From: Bacillus sp. AFS029637
Lineage (GTDB): Bacteria > Bacillota > Bacilli > Bacillales > Bacillaceae_G
Direction of reading: 5' to 3'
DNA length: 46,595 nt
Assembly: GCF_002584985.1 (NCBI RefSeq)
Contig: NZ_NUPZ01000007.1
Coordinates: 1-46,595, forward strand
Both the position numbers and the translations under genes were made by a program. The notes under the pieces were generated by a model. It was not told the origin of the DNA, ran no database searches, and saw only the letters and a list, made by a program, of their open reading frames with translations. Below, piece by piece: positions 44,960 to 46,595 of the stretch. Position 1 is the stretch's first letter. Every line of letters starts with the position of its first letter.

Positions 44960-46303
44960 TTATCCTGTAAATACATCTTCCGATGGATATTTAATTTTTT
45001 GTTTTGCTGGTCGCGCTAAAGAAAAAACAAGTGTTAATGGTCCAATTAATCCGCAAAACATAACAAACATAATAATACATTTTCCAAACGCCGATAACTT
45101 CGCAGTAATCCCCATTGTTAATCCCACTGTACCAAAAGCTGAAATTGTCTCAAATAATAACTGAATAAAACTGAAGTCTTCTGTAAGCATTAATACAAAT
45201 ACCGCTGTAAAAATGAGTATTTGACTGGCAACGACAATTGCTAACGCTCTCGTTACTGTCGCCATTTTAATTGTACGCTGAAATAAAACGATTTCCTCCT
45301 TCTTTCTAAAGAAAGAAAGGACAGATGTAATTAAAATAACAAACGTTGTTAATTTAATCCCTCCACCTGTTGATACACTTCCTGCACCAATAAACATTAA
45401 AACCATCGTAAATAATATAGTTGATTCTTCCATACCTCCATAGTCAACTGTATTAAATCCAGCTGTCCGAGGTGTAATGCCTTGGAAGAAAGAAGCCCAT
45501 AATTTTTCACTTAAAGATAGATCCCCTAACGTTTTCACATTATTATATTCCAATACAAAAATCACAATCATTGCTATAACATTTAGTGCTACTGTTCCAA
45601 TAATCATAATTTTGGAGTGAAGCGATAGTTTTCGAAAACTACGACTATACCATATATCAATTAATACCGTAAATCCGAGGCCTCCTATTACAATTAAGGA
45701 ACAAATTCCAATATTAATAATAGGATCTCCTACATACCTTGTTAAATTATCTGGCCATAATGCAAATCCCGCATTATTATAGGATGCAATTACATGGAAA
45801 ACACTATAGTATAAACCTTTTCCAAAACCGAACTCTGGAATAAAGCGGAACGATAAAAAGATGACTCCAATAAGCTCAATACAAATCGAAAATATAAAGA
45901 CACGCTTTACTAACTTTACAAGACCACCTATATTCGTTTGATTAAATGCTTCTCCAATTAATAATCGGTGACGCAAGCCAATTTTTTTACCTAATACCCA
46001 AACAATTAAAATGGCAATCGTCATAAGACCTAGGCCACCTGTTTGAATTAAAAACAGAATAACAATTTCGCCAAACATCGTAAACGTACTTGCAGTATCT
46101 ACTACTCCTAAACCCGTTACAGTTGCTGCTGACGTTGCCGTAAAGAAAGCATCTACCCAACTAATATGTACTTTCGTTGCGAATGGTAACTTTAATAGCA
46201 AACCACCAATGACAATTAAGCAGAAAAAACCTAATGCTAATATTTGCGGTGGGCTTAATCGTATAAAACGATTATACAGCCTTTGTTTTTTTGTTACTTC
46301 CAT
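44960..46303 (-). CDS. ktrD: Potassium transporter, TrkH/KtrB family (KtrD-like)
   Basis: The 447-residue channel-like K+ uptake subunit has four P-loop repeats of the Trk/Ktr/HKT fold. The selectivity glycines are in TSAATVTGLGVVD, ASYNNAGFALWP, TPRTAGFNTVDYGG and AFGTVGLTMGIT. The family entry SPPQILALGFFCLIVIGGLLL is at the N-terminus. A KtrA or KtrC regulator is not adjacent. In B. subtilis ktrD also stands alone and works with KtrC, so this is probably KtrD, although KtrB cannot be excluded. No c-di-AMP riboswitch is seen upstream. Confidence 0.88.
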   Translation of the reverse strand: MEVTKKQRLYNRFIRLSPPQILALGFFCLIVIGGLLLKLPFATKVHISWVDAFFTATSAATVTGLGVVDTASTFTMFGEIVILFLIQTGGLGLMTIAILIVWVLGKKIGLRHRLLIGEAFNQTNIGGLVKLVKRVFIFSICIELIGVIFLSFRFIPEFGFGKGLYYSVFHVIASYNNAGFALWPDNLTRYVGDPIINIGICSLIVIGGLGFTVLIDIWYSRSFRKLSLHSKIMIIGTVALNVIAMIVIFVLEYNNVKTLGDLSLSEKLWASFFQGITPRTAGFNTVDYGGMEESTILFTMVLMFIGAGSVSTGGGIKLTTFVILITSVLSFFRKKEEIVLFQRTIKMATVTRALAIVVASQILIFTAVFVLMLTEDFSFIQLLFETISAFGTVGLTMGITAKLSAFGKCIIMFVMFCGLIGPLTLVFSLARPAKQKIKYPSEDVFTG

Positions 46304-46405
46304 ATCACTAACTCCCTTAATATAGTGAACCTTTCCCCTTATACATAAAGGCTTTCAAGAGCCCTCAAATTGTGGGATAAACCTTATATTCTCATAATAT
46401 AGTTG

Positions 46406-46434
46406 AGCATAATCCTTTTTTTCATAGATTTCAA
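46406..46434 (-). promoter_or_regulatory. Candidate SigA promoter of ktrD
   Basis: TTGAAA (46429-46434) and TATGCT (46406-46411) are 17 bases apart on the minus strand. The leader of about 100 bases between it and ktrD holds a small hairpin GGCT-CTTGAA-AGCC. Confidence 0.5.
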
Positions 46435-46595
46435 CTTTTATTTATATTCGGACTTCATTTCATTTTATGACAGGAAACTTTCTATTATAATTCTTCTCAC
46501 TCTACAACCCTTGCAACAGTAATTTTATATGTATCCTTTTTCAAATCCCCATATCTTTCACTCTATGTTCACACGAGAGTCACATCCACCTTTTA
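46435..46595. other. Window end without a recognisable gene
   Basis: AT-rich. All frames of both strands are broken by stops within short distance; a minus-strand frame open to the edge spans only about ten codons. The end of a neighbouring gene could lie here, but this cannot be supported. Confidence 0.4.

Noticed and set aside
46304-46430. c-di-AMP (ydaO) riboswitch ahead of ktrD
   Set aside because: Expected conserved blocks of that class are absent; only a small hairpin is present.

Overview
The window looks like chromosome from the Bacillus cereus group. It is AT-rich, ribosome binding sites are strong GGAGG types, TTG and GTG starts are common, and leader RNAs of Firmicute type (S-box, T-box, L-box) control the biosynthetic operons. 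Gene content matches that group: a compact liaIHFSR locus, an S-box sulfate assimilation cluster, a linked ilv-leu plus his block, ykuS and a GerW spore protein. Most genes lie on the minus strand. I see no phage, insertion sequence, CRISPR array, tRNA or rRNA. Assignments rest on reading the proteins and motifs, with no database search.

Region 1 (1-4240): a small cre-controlled gene of unknown function, then the envelope-stress operon liaI-liaH-liaF-liaS-liaR behind a palindromic operator. Region 2 (4240-11570): transporters and wall genes. These are an NhaC-family transporter under a SAM-I riboswitch (probable methionine transporter MetT), a DUF402 protein, a glutamate/aspartate symporter, a secreted M23 peptidoglycan hydrolase, a small membrane protein, and a sodium-dependent transporter under a T-box whose specifier reads TGG (Trp).

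Region 3 (11566-18653): a SAM-I riboswitch operon yezD-cysH-sat-cysC-sulfite reductase-DUF3906-sumT-sirB-sirC. It takes sulfate to sulfide and makes the sirohaem that the sulfite reductase needs. Region 4 (18690-25320): lysA under a lysine riboswitch, a DUF3888 secreted protein, a lipoteichoic acid synthase, phosphatidylserine synthase, a 2-hydroxyacid dehydrogenase and a small unknown protein.

Region 5 (25384-42354): two amino-acid operons end to end, ilvE-[Ile T-box]-ilvB-ilvN-ilvC-leuA-leuB-leuC-leuD followed by hisZ-hisG-hisD-hisB-hisH-hisA-hisF-hisI-hisE-hisJ. The ilv promoter carries a near-perfect CodY box. The his operon has its own promoter, a 17-codon leader peptide with three consecutive His codons, and a chain of mutually exclusive hairpins ending in a terminator. 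That is classical ribosome-mediated attenuation, unusual for a Bacillus, and the most striking element in the window. Region 6 (42682-46595): two small cytosolic proteins (one YkuS), a 29-residue membrane peptide gene, a GerW-family spore protein, a small membrane protein, and a KtrB/KtrD-type potassium transporter.

A 13-base sequence, TAAAGTGAAACTT, recurs at four intergenic places and heads related structured repeats that resemble the bcr interspersed repeats of this group.
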